This document shows, in pieces, positions 62,675 to 64,000 of a stretch of DNA of 64,000 nucleotides. The position numbers were made by a program, and so were the translations under genes. Origin of the DNA: Coprinus comatus (Eukaryota > Basidiomycota > Agaricomycetes > Agaricales > Agaricaceae); contig JAWPGT010000001.1 of NCBI GenBank assembly GCA_034638255.1, forward strand, positions 992,001 to 1,056,000. Direction: 5' to 3'. How positions within the stretch are numbered: position 1 is the first letter of the stretch; each line of letters opens with the position of its first letter. The notes beneath the pieces were generated by a model that saw only the letters and a program-made list of their open reading frames with translations, had not been told where the DNA came from and made no database searches.

Positions 62675-64000
62675 ATGACTACTATAAACGAGAAGAAGGA
62701 CGACGGCGTTACCACTTATAACCAAAATGCCTCCGACGTCGAGTCTACTTTGAGGTCGGAGGGAGAAACTCGCGATGTCATGGGCAATGGCAAGCTTGTA
62801 CGCCAACTGAAAAACCGACACATTGCGATGATTAGGTATGGCACTTGAACACCGCACATCAGTTTTTCAGTCTTTTGATGTCAATATCCCTGAAGTATCG
62901 GTGGTGTAATTGGAACAGGTCAGTCCACCATGATTTTGTAGCCTACCATATAAGCTAATACATCCCCCACAGGCTTGTTTTTGGGAACCGCCGACTCACT
63001 TCGCCACGGAGGTCCAATTGGTTAGTCTCTCGACTCTGGCCCTGTCATAATAACCAGTATTCATATATTTCCACCCGTCTAGGCTTGTTGCTAGGTTATA
63101 TTGTAATGGGTTCCATATGTTATTCTGTGATGGCAAGTATCATCTATAATGTATTTAAAGGAATGCTTATGGGGATCAATTAGGTATCTCTCGGTGAAAT
63201 GGTAGCGTATCTACCTATAGAAGGTGGACACATTCGTTTAGCGGACCGTTTCGTCGACCCTGCACTCTCTTTTACTATGGGTTGGAATTATTGGTGATTG
63301 GCATACCCATAATATGACGATTGTTACTTTCTTTTTCTAACTTGTTCCTTGTACAGGTATAATTGGACTATCATTCTTCCCGCAGAGTTGGCTGCCGCTG
63401 CGGTATTGATAGGGTTCTGGAACCGCGAAATTAACCCAGCAGCTTGGATAACGGTAACCTTGGTGGTGACAGTAGTTATCAATTTCCTTGGAGCTGGTGT
63501 GTGAAATTGCTATCATCTGAGTTTTGTACTTACAACAACGTACAGGGGCATATGGAGAGGCAGAATTCGTTTTTGCGTAAGATCTCCGTTGGCTCCGTCA
63601 TAAAGTTTTGAATTGACCACGTGAACATGGCAGGTCCATCAAGGTCATTACGATTGTAGGCTTGATTATTCTTGGTATAGTACTTGATCTTGGAGGTTGG
63701 TGTATATTCCTTGGTTTAGTGACGTTTGTCTGACCTCACTACTAGGTGGTCCCAACCATGATCGCATTGGGTTCAGGTATTGGATAAACCCCGGTCCTTT
63801 TGTTCAATTCAATGGGATTGGGGGTTCCAAGGGTCAATTCCTGGGTTGGTGGGCTGTTATGACACAGGCCGCCTTTTCATTCATTGGGACAGAAATTGTT
63901 GCCGTATGTGCGGATATCTACAACCAGTGGGATCAAGTTCTAATGATACTTTGCAGATTGCTGCAGGTGAAGCCAAGAATCCTAGGCGAAATCTTCCACG
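62675..64000 (+). CDS. Amino acid permease, APC/AAT family (3' end outside window)
   Basis: Plasma-membrane amino acid/proton symporter of the fungal YAT/AAT family (Gap1/Dip5-like); truncated by the window edge after about 275 residues. Exons 62675-62835, 62896-62918, 62973-63020, 63083-63132, 63184-63293, 63357-63496, 63546-63576, 63634-63695, 63746-63903, 63957 onward. The hydrophilic N-terminus is followed by LVRQLKNRHIAMISIGGVIG, GTGLFLGTADSLRHGGPI, the hallmark SLGEMVAYLPIEGGH, and DPALSFTMGWNYWYNW. Then come AEFVFASIKVITIVGLIILG and FSFIGTEIVAIAAGEAKNPR, all family signatures. The intron at 63133-63183 starts GCAAGT (GC-AG). Substrate range is not predictable. Confidence 0.93.

Overview
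The window reads as nuclear DNA of a filamentous basidiomycete, most likely an Agaricomycete. I place it there because genes are densely packed on both strands, almost every gene is cut by many short introns (usually 45-65 nt, GT-AG with a few GC-AG), and the gene content is fungal (Cln-type G1 cyclin, ISWI-complex Itc1, DLT1, TVP23, QDE-1-type RNA-dependent RNA polymerase). A secreted GH74 xyloglucanase with a C-terminal CBM1 points to a plant-cell-wall-degrading life style. The species cannot be named from the sequence. I reconstructed exon structures by hand from splice signals and family conservation; for all complete models the coding lengths sum to a multiple of three.

Layout. 0.2-9.7 kb: RPB8, an unknown Ser-rich protein, a Sec7/PH ARF-GEF, pescadillo (NOP7) and SmD2. 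9.8-17.7 kb: an RNAi-type RdRP, a LYRM2-like LYR protein and a 4E-T-like eIF4E-binding protein. 17.7-23.4 kb: a long gene-free interval and a G1 cyclin. 23.4-31 kb: a Gfo/Idh/MocA oxidoreductase with 13 exons, an AT-rich gap, and Itc1. 31-38 kb: a vacuolar amino acid transporter, a tightly spaced divergent pair eIF3k / WDR5-Swd3, and a five-unit polyubiquitin gene. 38-50 kb: a damaged UTP23 gene, EMC7, a small conserved protein, a secreted CAP/PR-1 protein, DLT1, cytochrome b5 reductase, a dual-specificity phosphatase with two homopolymer frameshifts, and TVP23. 50-60 kb: the GH74-CBM1 gene, split by an intact Tad1-like LINE retrotransposon (6.1 kb) that sits antisense inside one of its introns. 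60.5-62.1 kb: two short inverted-repeat DNA elements (hAT-type, 8-bp target duplication; Tc1/mariner-pogo type, TA duplication). 62.7 kb to the end: an amino acid permease cut off by the window edge.

Most genes are housekeeping (transcription, splicing, ribosome biogenesis, translation, vesicle traffic, ubiquitin) and do not form one pathway. Several are divergent pairs sharing 90-165 bp. The accessory part is the right third, where wall-degradation and secreted genes lie among transposons. The RdRP is a candidate component of RNA silencing against such elements. The most notable observations are the intronic LINE insertion, a cluster of GCAAGT-type GC-AG introns and micro-exons of 5-10 nt, and two housekeeping genes (UTP23 and the phosphatase) that look damaged in this assembly.
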